From an uncultured Collinsella sp. (GTDB taxonomy: Bacteria; Actinomycetota; Coriobacteriia; Coriobacteriales; Coriobacteriaceae): 64,000 bases of DNA. The first letter of the stretch is position 1, and each line of letters opens with the position of its first letter. This document shows positions 26,413-34,276 of the stretch, piece after piece. Made by a program: the position numbers and the translations under genes. The notes beneath the pieces were generated by a model that was not told the DNA's origin, made no database searches, and saw nothing but the letters and a program-made list of their open reading frames with translations. The DNA lies in contig UQIG01000003.1 in the NCBI GenBank assembly GCA_900541135.1, forward strand, positions 40,802 through 104,801. The letters are read 5' to 3'.

Positions 26413-27867
26413 CTAGAGCGTCTTGATGTACTCCCCCAGCTCTTCCTCCCAGTCGGGCATGTGGAAGCCGGCAGCCTCGAGCTTGGACAGGTCGAGCGCG
26501 GAGTGGACCGGGCGTGGGGCGACGGGGCCCTCGGCGCCGGCGTAGTAGTCTGCCGTCGACACCGGCACGACCTTCTCGCCGTTGCCGTTGGCCGCCTCGA
26601 AGACGGCGCGGGCGATGTCCGCCCAGCTCTTCACGGCGCCGGAGCCGGTGCAATCGTAGGTGCCGTAGGGGGCGTGCGTCCCCAGCACGTGGAAGATGGC
26701 CGCGGCCATGTCGCGCGTGAAGGTCAGGCGGCCCAGCTGGTCGTCCACGACCGTGACCTGCGTGAGCTTGTCCTCGGGATCGGCCACGCGATCGGACAGC
26801 CCCTTCATGGTCTTCACGAAGTTGTGGCCCTCGCCGATGACCCAGGAGCTGCGCATGATGTAGTGGCGCGGGCACCCGCCCACGGCGATGTCGCCGGCGG
26901 CCTTGGTCTGGCCGTAGACGGACAAGGGGCTGAAGGGCTCGTCCTCGTCATGCACCTCCTCGGTGCCGTCGAACACGTAGTCGGAGGACATGTGGACCAA
27001 GGTGATCCCGTGCCCGGCGCAGGTGCGGGCGAGGAGCGCCGGGCCGGTCGCGTTGGCCTTCCAGGCGATGACACGGCCCTCGGGGGTCTCCGCTTTATCC
27101 ACGGCCGTGTAGGCACCGCAGTTGATCACGGTGCCGTAGAGCGACCAGTCGTACTGCGCGTAGGCCGCCGGGTCTGACATGTCGAAGGTGTCGATGTCGC
27201 AGAAGTCGAAGTCCTTGGCGACGCCGCGCTCCTCCGCCAGCGCGCGGACCGCGTGGCCCAGCTGGCCGTCGCAGCCGGTGACGAGGGTGCGCCTGGGCGC
27301 CATGGGGACGACGTCCTTCAGCATCGGGTGGCTGAGGTCGGCCTCGGAGACGGTGGCCTCGGCCAGCGGGATCGGCCACTCGATGGCGAGCTCGGGGTCG
27401 GCGAGGTTCACGAAGGTGTAGGTCCTCTTGAGCTCCAGCGACCAGTGGGCGTCCACCAGGTAGGTGTAGGCGGTGCCGTCCTCGAGCGCCTGGAAGGAGT
27501 TGCCCACGCCGCGCGGGACGTAGATGGCCTTGCTCGGGTCGAGCGTGCAGGTGAACACCTTGCCGAAGGTCTCGCTGCCCTCGCGCAGGTCCACCCAGGC
27601 GCCGAAGACCGAGCCGCGGGCCACGGAGATGAACTTGTCCCAGGGCTCCGCGTGGATGCCGCGGGTGACGCCCCTCTTCTCGTTGTAGGAGATGTTGTTC
27701 TGGACGACGCGGAGGTCGGGGATCCCGAGCGAGGTCATCTTGGCGCGCTGCCAGTTCTCCTTGAACCAGCCGCGCGAGTCGCCGTGGACGGCCAGGTCGA
27801 CGACCTTCAGGCCCCCGATGCCGGTCTCCGCGACGGAGAGGTCCTTCTCGAATGCGATGTCTGCCAT
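26413..27867 (-). CDS. rmlCD: dTDP-rhamnose synthesis fusion protein RmlC-RmlD
   Basis: 484 aa. Residues 1-195 are a cupin-type dTDP-4-dehydrorhamnose 3,5-epimerase (DSRGWFKENWQ, RGVTRGIHAEPWDKF with the catalytic His, YVPRGVGNSF, AYTYLVDAHWS). Residues about 205-484 are a dTDP-4-dehydrorhamnose reductase of the SDR type (TLVTGCDGQLGHAV, NCGAYTAVDKAET, SSDYVFDG, VYGQTKAAGD with the Tyr-Lys pair). It performs the last two steps to dTDP-L-rhamnose. ATG at 27865-27867 follows AGGAG. The segment is very G+C-rich, unlike the neighbouring block. Confidence 0.94.
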   Translation of the reverse strand: MADIAFEKDLSVAETGIGGLKVVDLAVHGDSRGWFKENWQRAKMTSLGIPDLRVVQNNISYNEKRGVTRGIHAEPWDKFISVARGSVFGAWVDLREGSETFGKVFTCTLDPSKAIYVPRGVGNSFQALEDGTAYTYLVDAHWSLELKRTYTFVNLADPELAIEWPIPLAEATVSEADLSHPMLKDVVPMAPRRTLVTGCDGQLGHAVRALAEERGVAKDFDFCDIDTFDMSDPAAYAQYDWSLYGTVINCGAYTAVDKAETPEGRVIAWKANATGPALLARTCAGHGITLVHMSSDYVFDGTEEVHDEDEPFSPLSVYGQTKAAGDIAVGGCPRHYIMRSSWVIGEGHNFVKTMKGLSDRVADPEDKLTQVTVVDDQLGRLTFTRDMAAAIFHVLGTHAPYGTYDCTGSGAVKSWADIARAVFEAANGNGEKVVPVSTADYYAGAEGPVAPRPVHSALDLSKLEAAGFHMPDWEEELGEYIKTL

Positions 27868-27903
27868 GTGGGAAAAGCTCCTATCGAAGAGGTTGGATAA
27901 CCG

Positions 27904-27964
27904 GGGGCGCCCGCGCGGGGACGCAGGATCATCCCCATGCCCTGCGGCCCCGCGCGGGCGCCCC
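27904..27964. repeat. 17-bp perfect inverted repeat between rmlB and rmlCD
   Basis: GGGGCGCCCGCGCGGGG at 27904-27920 is matched exactly by its inverse at 27948-27964, with an inner CGCAGG/CCTGCG pair in the loop. It fills much of the 122-bp intercistronic gap. It lacks a T-run, so it may be an mRNA-stabilising or processing hairpin, or a REP-like element. Confidence 0.75.
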
Positions 27965-27989
27965 GCGGCGCGGTTCGCCGGGGTTCGGC

Positions 27990-29009
27990 CTACTGGCCCT
28001 GGGCCCTGTACCTGGCCTCGGTGGCCTCCTTGGCCGGGCGCCACCAGGCCTCGTTCTCCACGTACCAGTCGATGGTGGCCCTGAGCCCCTCGGCGAAGTC
28101 GGTGTGGGCCGGCCTCCAGCCGAGCTCGCGCTGCAGCTTCGTGCTGTCGATGGCGTAGCGGCGGTCGTGGCCGGGGCGGTCGGCGACCCAGTCGAAGTCC
28201 TCGGGGTCCTTCCCCATGGCCTCCAGGATCATGCGCAGCACGGTGATGTTGTTCTTCTCGCCGTCGGCGCCGATGAGGTAGGTCTCCCCCATGCGGCCCC
28301 TGGTGAGGATGTCCCAGACGGCCGAGGAGTGGTCCTCGGTGTGGATCCAGTCGCGGACGTTCTCGCCCTTCCCGTAGAGCTTGGGGCGGACGCCGTCGAC
28401 GATGTTCGTGATCTGCCTGGGAATGAACTTCTCCACGTGCTGGTAGGGGCCGTAGTTGTTGGAGCAGTTGGAGATCGTGGTGCGAAGCCCGTAGGTGCGG
28501 GTCCACGCGCGCACGAGCATGTCGGAGCTGGCCTTGGTGCTCGAGTACGGCGAGGACGGGTGATACGGCGTCTCCTCGGTGAACTTGGCCGGGTCGTCGA
28601 GCGCCAGGTCGCCGTAGACCTCGTCGGTGGAGACGTGGTGGTAGCGGACGCCGTGCTTGCGGACGGCCTCCAGCAGGCGGAAAGTGCCCTCGACGTTGGT
28701 GCGCAGGAAGGGCTCGGGGTCGGCGATGGAGTTGTCGTTGTGGCTCTCGGCGGCGTAGTGCACGATGGCGTCGTGGCCCGGGACGATGCGGTCGAGCAGC
28801 TCGGCATCGCAGATGTCGCCCACGACGAGCTCCACGCGGTCGGAGGGCAGCCCGGCGATGTTCTCGGGGTTGCCGGCGTAGGTCAGCTTGTCCAGGACGG
28901 TCACGTGGACACCCGGGTGGTTGTCCACGACGTAGTGCACGAAGTTGCTGCCGATGAAGCCGCAGCCGCCCGTGACGATGATGTTCTTGGGTTCAAAAAT
29001 CTCAGACAT
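27990..29009 (-). CDS. rmlB: dTDP-glucose 4,6-dehydratase
   Basis: 339 aa, extended SDR. NAD-binding VTGGCGFIGSNF near residue 12, active-site STDEVYGDL and YSSTKASSDMLV (Tyr-x-x-x-Lys), and CSNNYGPYQHVEKFIP, which are diagnostic for RmlB. ATG at 29007-29009 begins MSEIFEPKN; only a weak ribosome site (TTGGA) is seen, and an upstream open stretch of 21 codons has no better start. It has the same high-G+C signature as rmlA and rmlCD. Confidence 0.95.
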   Translation of the reverse strand: MSEIFEPKNIIVTGGCGFIGSNFVHYVVDNHPGVHVTVLDKLTYAGNPENIAGLPSDRVELVVGDICDAELLDRIVPGHDAIVHYAAESHNDNSIADPEPFLRTNVEGTFRLLEAVRKHGVRYHHVSTDEVYGDLALDDPAKFTEETPYHPSSPYSSTKASSDMLVRAWTRTYGLRTTISNCSNNYGPYQHVEKFIPRQITNIVDGVRPKLYGKGENVRDWIHTEDHSSAVWDILTRGRMGETYLIGADGEKNNITVLRMILEAMGKDPEDFDWVADRPGHDRRYAIDSTKLQRELGWRPAHTDFAEGLRATIDWYVENEAWWRPAKEATEARYRAQGQ

Positions 29010-29084
29010 GAAAATCCAATCTGAAGCAAGTACAGCTTCTTTAGTATGCCGCAGGAAGTGACGCCGCGACACTATTCAACAAAA

Positions 29085-30059
29085 CTATCGGACATTTCGG
29101 CATGCGATAAGAGCCATGACCTTCGCAGAATTACTTCCCCTACAAAACGCCTCCGGAATGCAGTCTTTGTCGTACCGGAAGACCGAATTCCCAGTTTTAT
29201 CGCGTAAGTACTTATAGAAGAAGTCTTCCCAGCTTTTAAACTTCTCACTGTTTACAAAGGCTTCTGGGGTTTCCAAAACCGCCTTAACATCTAACCCTGA
29301 AATTACGCCAGAGCTCAGCAGAAGCCACTCGAATGACTCGGGAAGACAAACCGTAACAGTATCGCGGTGAATGTCTTGCAGCTTAAGGACGCGGTCCGCA
29401 TAGCACCCAAATGCCGCTCCGTCCGCGACAACAAACACGCGATCGTCGAAATGCTGATCCAACCAGCCCAAAATCGCGCTGTTCGTCATGGCCGAAGCGC
29501 AGGTAAGCTCACTGTCAGCGAAATGCCGTTCAAAGAACTGGAAACCAGACTTACTGTCCTCGCATAGAAGGATAGAAAAGTCCTGTTTTGGCGCCGACCG
29601 GGAAATAGCATAACGATGATTCCCGCGATCTTGATAAACAGGGACAAAAGAATGGTATTTTCCGCTCGTCTTAATCTTGTAAATCTCATCCACGCTATAC
29701 GGAAGATTGGGGAAATCAGCCCTTGAGATCAGCACGAAATAATTCGAGGAATACAGCACATGATGGGCAAACTCATCAGAATGGATCTCTTTTAAGCCCT
29801 CATCGACAAATACAATCGAGTCATGAACGGACAAAAGCTGGTTTCGCCAATCATAATCGGTCAGGGCGACACAGGGACAATCGCATTGCAAGGAAACGCC
29901 CGACTGCTCGCCCGTTCGCATGTAGTCTGCGACCATGTCAAACAGCGTCGTCTTACCCGTGCCGCTATCGCCACGCACAATAGTGATGTTCCGCTTGATG
30001 GTAAATGTGTACTTGGTTCCCCTACGGCGGGAAATCTTAACAAGATGCGAACCGTTCAT
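29085..30059 (-). CDS. P-loop NTPase-like protein of unknown function
   Basis: About 324 aa. A P-loop GDSGTGKTTL lies near residue 31, with a hydrophobic strand plus acidic end as IVFVDE near 84, a plausible Walker B. The middle (ISRADFPNLPYSVDEIYKI) and the C-terminal half (FSILLCEDSKSGFQFFERHF, VFVVADGAAFGCYADRVL) match nothing I recognise; the latter may be a Toprim/OLD-like acidic fold, which is speculative. No membrane helix or signal peptide, so cytoplasmic. ATG at 30057-30059 follows AGGTG; a GTG abuts the stop of the preceding gene, so the two are tightly coupled. Base composition is much lower in G+C than the flanking rml genes. Confidence 0.6.
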   Translation of the reverse strand: MNGSHLVKISRRRGTKYTFTIKRNITIVRGDSGTGKTTLFDMVADYMRTGEQSGVSLQCDCPCVALTDYDWRNQLLSVHDSIVFVDEGLKEIHSDEFAHHVLYSSNYFVLISRADFPNLPYSVDEIYKIKTSGKYHSFVPVYQDRGNHRYAISRSAPKQDFSILLCEDSKSGFQFFERHFADSELTCASAMTNSAILGWLDQHFDDRVFVVADGAAFGCYADRVLKLQDIHRDTVTVCLPESFEWLLLSSGVISGLDVKAVLETPEAFVNSEKFKSWEDFFYKYLRDKTGNSVFRYDKDCIPEAFCRGSNSAKVMALIACRNVR

Positions 30060-30068
30060 AAGCAGCAC

Positions 30069-30506
30069 CTACAGATACGGAATCGACTCGTGAATCAATT
30101 CGGCCATGTTATGAACGATTCGGCCGCTGTTCACGACTTTGATTTTAAAATCCTCGCGGCCAAAGTCCATCACATGATAGAGATTCACAACGAGCTTGCG
30201 GTCTTTCGCCATGTCGAGAATCCACTTGGCACAGTTGTCACCACAGGTAGAAGCGTTAAAAATATGCTTACGATCAAATCTCATAAGCAGCAGCGTTTTC
30301 ACGCCACCAGAAAGCTGGAGTGGGGAGATGGATCCAAGCACAGGGCTTTCGATGACGTTTTCGGAGACAACAACCGATCGATCGACATCTTTAATTATCG
30401 AGACTGCATAGGGATCCGCAATCCAAGAAGACCGGTAAGAGTTTTTGAAATATGTCGCTGTGTTGTAAATCGCTTCTGGCATATCGCCAAAGTAGACGCT
30501 TAACAC
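30069..30506 (-). CDS. DUF4869-type protein of unknown function
   Basis: About 145 aa. The pattern VYFGDMPEAIYNTATYFKN at the start, the central PVLGSISPLQLSGGVKTLL, FNASTCGDNCAKWIL and the late NSGRIVHNMAELI fit the DUF4869 family of gut Firmicutes as I remember it. No function is established for that family to my knowledge. The start is taken as GTG at 30504-30506, five bases after GGGAG; a TTG four codons upstream is the alternative. Its stop is directly followed by the P-loop gene. It is separated from rmlA by a terminator-like hairpin, so the pair probably has its own promoter. Confidence 0.6.
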   Translation of the reverse strand: MLSVYFGDMPEAIYNTATYFKNSYRSSWIADPYAVSIIKDVDRSVVVSENVIESPVLGSISPLQLSGGVKTLLLMRFDRKHIFNASTCGDNCAKWILDMAKDRKLVVNLYHVMDFGREDFKIKVVNSGRIVHNMAELIHESIPYL

Positions 30507-30548
30507 ATCCACTCCCAATCATATTGTCTTTATGGTCAACGTAATCAT

Positions 30549-30582
30549 AACGAAAGGGGCCACCAGATAAACGGTGACCCCT
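30549..30582 (-). terminator. Terminator-like hairpin after rmlA
   Basis: On the minus strand AGGGGTCACC, an eight-base loop, and GGTGGCCCCT form a ten-base stem with one G-T wobble, followed by TTCGTT. It would end rmlA transcription before the DUF4869/P-loop pair. Confidence 0.6.
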
Positions 30583-30601
30583 GAAAGAAAACAAGCTTGC
30601 G

Positions 30602-31501
30602 CTAGTACTCGCGCGGGCTGTTGACGATCTCGCCGGCGGCGACCTTCTTCAGGTGCTGCCCGTAGACCGACTTGCCGTAGGCCTTGGCGGCCTCCACCAG
30701 CTCGGCGGTCGTGATCCAGCCGTTCTCCCAGGCGATCTCCTCGGGGACCGAGACCGGCAGGTCCTGGGAGTGCTCCACGGCGCGGACGAACTCCGCGGCC
30801 TCGTGCAGGCTCTCCATGGTGCCGGTGTCCAGCCACGCGTAGCCGCGGCCGAGGGTGACGACGGACAGCGTCCCCTCCTCCAGGTACATCTGGTTGAGCG
30901 TGGTGATCTCCAGCTCGCCGCGCGCGGAGGGCTCGACCCTATGCGCCTTGGCGGCGACGTCGCCCGGGTAGAAGTACAGGCCGGTGACGGCGTAGGAGCT
31001 CTTGGGGCGCTCGGGCTTCTCTTCGATGGATACGGCACGGCCCTCGCCGTCGAACTCCACGACGCCGAAGCGCTCTGGATCGTCCACGTGGTAGCCGAAG
31101 ACCGTGGCACGGCCCGACTCGGCGTTCTGGACGGCGCGCGTCAGGTGGCGCGACAGGCCGTTGCCGTAGAAGATGTTGTCGCCGAGCACGAGGGCGCACG
31201 GCTCGCCGGCGATGAACTCCTCGCCGATGGTGAACGCCTGCGCCAGGCCGTCGGGGCTCGGCTGCTCGGCGTAGGAGAGGTTCACGCCGTAGCGCGAGCC
31301 GTCCCCGAGCAGGCGCTCGAAGTTGGGCAGGTCCGTCGGCGTGGAGATGACCAGGATGTCCCGGATTCCCGCCAGCATGAGGGTGGACAGCGGGTAGTAG
31401 ATCATGGGCTTGTCGTAGACCGGCAGCAGCTGCTTGGAGGTCACGAGCGTGAGCGGGTACAGGCGCGTGCCGGACCCGCCGGCGAGGATGATGCCTTTCA
31501 T
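30602..31501 (-). CDS. rmlA: Glucose-1-phosphate thymidylyltransferase
   Basis: 299 aa, makes dTDP-glucose, the first step of the dTDP-rhamnose route. Signatures: MKGIILAGGSGTRLYPLT, KQLLPVYDKPMIYYPLSTLM, LVLGDNIFYG and EEKPERPKSSYAVTGLYFY. ATG at 31499-31501 follows AGAGG. It is divided from rmlB by a two-gene insert; order and composition suggest rmlA-rmlB-rmlCD were once contiguous. Confidence 0.96.
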   Translation of the reverse strand: MKGIILAGGSGTRLYPLTLVTSKQLLPVYDKPMIYYPLSTLMLAGIRDILVISTPTDLPNFERLLGDGSRYGVNLSYAEQPSPDGLAQAFTIGEEFIAGEPCALVLGDNIFYGNGLSRHLTRAVQNAESGRATVFGYHVDDPERFGVVEFDGEGRAVSIEEKPERPKSSYAVTGLYFYPGDVAAKAHRVEPSARGELEITTLNQMYLEEGTLSVVTLGRGYAWLDTGTMESLHEAAEFVRAVEHSQDLPVSVPEEIAWENGWITTAELVEAAKAYGKSVYGQHLKKVAAGEIVNSPREY

Positions 31502-31565
31502 AAAAATCCTCTCGATTGACAATCGTTGAGCAAAAGCCGCTGTTTACAGAAGCATAGCTAATAAA

Positions 31566-31571
31566 ATTATA
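31566..31571 (-). promoter_or_regulatory. Possible -10 element of rmlA
   Basis: Minus-strand TATAAT preceded by TG two bases upstream (extended -10-like), about 65 bases before the rmlA ATG. No clear -35 is seen. Confidence 0.35.
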
Positions 31572-31657
31572 CGCACCGGCGGCAACCTCCCCGTCTTCTT
31601 ATTTAAATCGGACAGCAGAAACACGCAACTCTTTCTGCATTTCTAGCGAGGCAACAA

Positions 31658-34129
31658 ATGAAAAAGTACAATGGGCAGTGTCCAACAAACGAAAGGCAGA
31701 CAATGCGAGTCGAAACAACCGGAGTATGCAGAGGAAACTGGAAAATCTACCAGCAGCTTAAGATTGAAGGCATCCATAAAGGCTCCAGCGTAACAGCCCA
31801 AGCGGCTACAAACGACAACCGCTGCTTACCTTTATCCCTCCTAAAATTCCGGGACAATGGTTGTGACTCGAACTCATACGTCCTTGTACTCCCCGATCCC
31901 GATGCCCGCACCATCAAAATTGAGTTTTGCGAAATCGGTCAAGACGGTCGTACCCTGAGCAGCGACTCCCTTTCACTCAATTGCAAGAACATCAAATGGG
32001 AGTCTCGCCTTAACTACAAAATTAAACCTGACATGTGCAGTAAACTCCGAAACTATGATGACGTTTCAGAGTTTGACATGGCAACGATTGATTTCTGGCA
32101 GTGCATCGAAGATTCAAGCGACTACATCCTTAGGTGCACGGTGAGAACGCCGTATCGTAGCGACTCCCAAATCAAACTTCGCTGCCTCGATCGAACCCTC
32201 AATGAAGTTGATTTGAGCATCGTCAATTTCGGTTCGAATGTAACAAGCGTTGGATTTACGTCTGAGAAAAAGCAACTTGAAACGCAGCTCTCGGTTCGTA
32301 TGCCAAAGGCGTTCGATCGTTATTATTTTGTTATTGACGATCAAAATCACCCATCATTCAGTGCATTCGACTGCTTAACGCCCGATAAATTAGGCATGCT
32401 TCTTGAGGAGACCAACTTTCTCTTTACCCATGCGCAGTTTGACCCTGAATACCCCGAATGGTTCACGGAACATAAGGCAACCATCGGCGCTCTGGAGAAA
32501 CAGAGAAAAATCGTCTTCAACAGCGCTCCGAAGTTCAGCATCATTGTCCCTCTTTACAACACGCCCATTTCGTTCTTTAACGATATGGCCGAATCCGTAA
32601 AAGCCCAGTCTTATGCAAACTGGGAGCTCATCCTAGTTAATGCAAGTCCTGACAATCAGGAACTAAAGGCTCGCGTTGAGCAGGAGACAGCCCACGACAA
32701 CAGAATTAAATCAATTAACCTTACCGAGAATAAGGGCATTTCCGAAAATACAAACGCCGGTGTTGCCATCGCTACGGGTGATTTCGTTAGTTTCTTTGAC
32801 CATGACGATATTCTTGAACCGGACTTGTTGTTCTCATATGCCGAGGCAATTGAAAACAATGATGCCGTCGATCTTCTTTATTGCGACGAAGACAAACTCA
32901 TGCCCGATGGAAAGCTAGCGCAGCCGTTCTTTAAGCCGGATTTCAATATCGATCTGCTCAGAAATAATAACTATATCTGCCATATGCTTACCATCCGTAA
33001 GTCGCTGCTTGATGTTCTAGAACCGAACACGAAAGAGTTCGATGGAGCACAGGATCATAATCTGACTCTCCGCGCCGTGGAAAAGGCAAGGAAAGTTCAT
33101 CATGTTGCAAAGGTTCTATATCACTGGCGCCTAAGCGGGACCTCCACCGCAGCAAATGCCGATAGCAAGCCGTATGCCACTATCGCAGGTATCAAAGCGG
33201 TCCAGAGTCATTTGGACAGGCTTGGGCTCAATGCGAAGGTCGAACAAGCGCGTCGTCCCTTTACATATAAAGTAACCTACGCTGTGCCAGATTCCCATCC
33301 ACTCGTGTCAATTATCATCCCGACTAAAGACCACGCCGACATTCTGGACAACTGCATTAAGTCAATTGTTGAGAAATCAACGTACAACAATTACGAGCTT
33401 GTCATAATCGAAAACAACAGCACAGAAAAGGCGACGTTCGATTACTACGATAAGTTGCAAGCAAAATATCCAGATATCGCTCGTCTTGTAACTTGGGAGC
33501 ACGAATTCAATTTCTCCAAGCTCATGAACTTTGGCGTTGCTCACGCCAAAGGTAACTATCTCTTGCTGTTGAATAACGATACTGAGGTAATTACGCCCAA
33601 TTGGATTGAGATAATGCTTGGCATCTGCGCACGTGAGGATGTTGGCGCAGTTGGTGCAAAACTCTACTATCCCGACAACACCATTCAGCATGCGGGCTTA
33701 TGTGTCACTGGTGGCGTGGCGGGGCATCTTTGCCAAAGCATGCCAAAGGATAACTGGGGCTACTTTGCACTCAACGATGCACAACAAGACTTCAGCGCCG
33801 TCACTGCAGCTTGCATAATGACTAAGCGTAGCGAATATGAGAAAGTCGGAGGTTTCACGGAAGAGCTTCAAGTTGCATTTAATGATGTTGACTTTTGCTT
33901 AAAGCTACGCGAGATCAACGACCTGATCGTATACACGCCCGAAGTCGAGCTCTATCACTACGAGTCGATTTCTAGAGGCGTTGAAAACAATACGGAGAAG
34001 CAGATTCGCTTCCACAAAGAGGTCGCGTACATGAATTATCGCTGGGCTAAGCATTACGTCGAAGGCGATCCCTATATGAATCCAAACTTTACCGTTGGGG
34101 AACCTGCGAATCGTTATTATCATTTATAA
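31658..34129 (+). CDS. Large glycosyltransferase with two GT2 domains
   Basis: 823 aa. Residues 1-270 are a beta-rich N-terminal region also found in its paralogue near 58.8-61.3 kb. GT2 domain 1 starts at about 290 (FSIIVPLYNTPISFF; FFDHDDILEPD metal site). GT2 domain 2 starts at about 548 (LVSIIIPTKDHADILDNC; LLLLNNDTEV; GAVGAKLYYPD; FNDVDFCLKL). This architecture is typical of rhamnan or O-antigen/teichoic-type chain assembly enzymes; the donor is probably dTDP-rhamnose given the neighbouring rml genes (inference). ATG follows GCGAGG. The coding sequence is A+T-rich compared with its paralogue. Confidence 0.88.
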   Translation: MKKYNGQCPTNERQTMRVETTGVCRGNWKIYQQLKIEGIHKGSSVTAQAATNDNRCLPLSLLKFRDNGCDSNSYVLVLPDPDARTIKIEFCEIGQDGRTLSSDSLSLNCKNIKWESRLNYKIKPDMCSKLRNYDDVSEFDMATIDFWQCIEDSSDYILRCTVRTPYRSDSQIKLRCLDRTLNEVDLSIVNFGSNVTSVGFTSEKKQLETQLSVRMPKAFDRYYFVIDDQNHPSFSAFDCLTPDKLGMLLEETNFLFTHAQFDPEYPEWFTEHKATIGALEKQRKIVFNSAPKFSIIVPLYNTPISFFNDMAESVKAQSYANWELILVNASPDNQELKARVEQETAHDNRIKSINLTENKGISENTNAGVAIATGDFVSFFDHDDILEPDLLFSYAEAIENNDAVDLLYCDEDKLMPDGKLAQPFFKPDFNIDLLRNNNYICHMLTIRKSLLDVLEPNTKEFDGAQDHNLTLRAVEKARKVHHVAKVLYHWRLSGTSTAANADSKPYATIAGIKAVQSHLDRLGLNAKVEQARRPFTYKVTYAVPDSHPLVSIIIPTKDHADILDNCIKSIVEKSTYNNYELVIIENNSTEKATFDYYDKLQAKYPDIARLVTWEHEFNFSKLMNFGVAHAKGNYLLLLNNDTEVITPNWIEIMLGICAREDVGAVGAKLYYPDNTIQHAGLCVTGGVAGHLCQSMPKDNWGYFALNDAQQDFSAVTAACIMTKRSEYEKVGGFTEELQVAFNDVDFCLKLREINDLIVYTPEVELYHYESISRGVENNTEKQIRFHKEVAYMNYRWAKHYVEGDPYMNPNFTVGEPANRYYHL

Positions 34130-34186
34130 AAAGTTGGCGTTTCTTCCCTTATTCAATCACGGCAAATTAGCGTGTGTCTAAGCTAG

Positions 34187-34222
34187 ATAGGGGAATCGAG
34201 GATTAACCCTCGATTCCCCTAT
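34187..34222. terminator. Terminator hairpin after the double-GT2 gene
   Basis: ATAGGGGAATCGAGG and CCTCGATTCCCCTAT form a 15-bp perfect stem with a six-base loop. The following bases are not a strong T-run. It lies between convergent genes and could act in both directions. Confidence 0.65.
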
Positions 34223-34276
34223 TGTGGGTTCCCCAATTGTGATAAGTTGTCCTCCACTCGACAGTCAGAGAGCATC

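Noticed and set aside
26461..27177. Long plus-strand open frame opposite rmlCD
   Set aside because: It is a mirror of a high-G+C gene; the composition is Gly/Val/Arg-rich without domain motifs and the minus-strand product is clear.
26413..28506. RmlC-RmlD extended by about 210 N-terminal residues
   Set aside because: The extension is a frame-shifted reading of rmlB and of the hairpin region; ATG at 27865-27867 has a ribosome site and begins the cupin domain.
30653..31519. Long plus-strand open frame opposite rmlA
   Set aside because: Shadow of rmlA, caused by high G+C in third codon positions.
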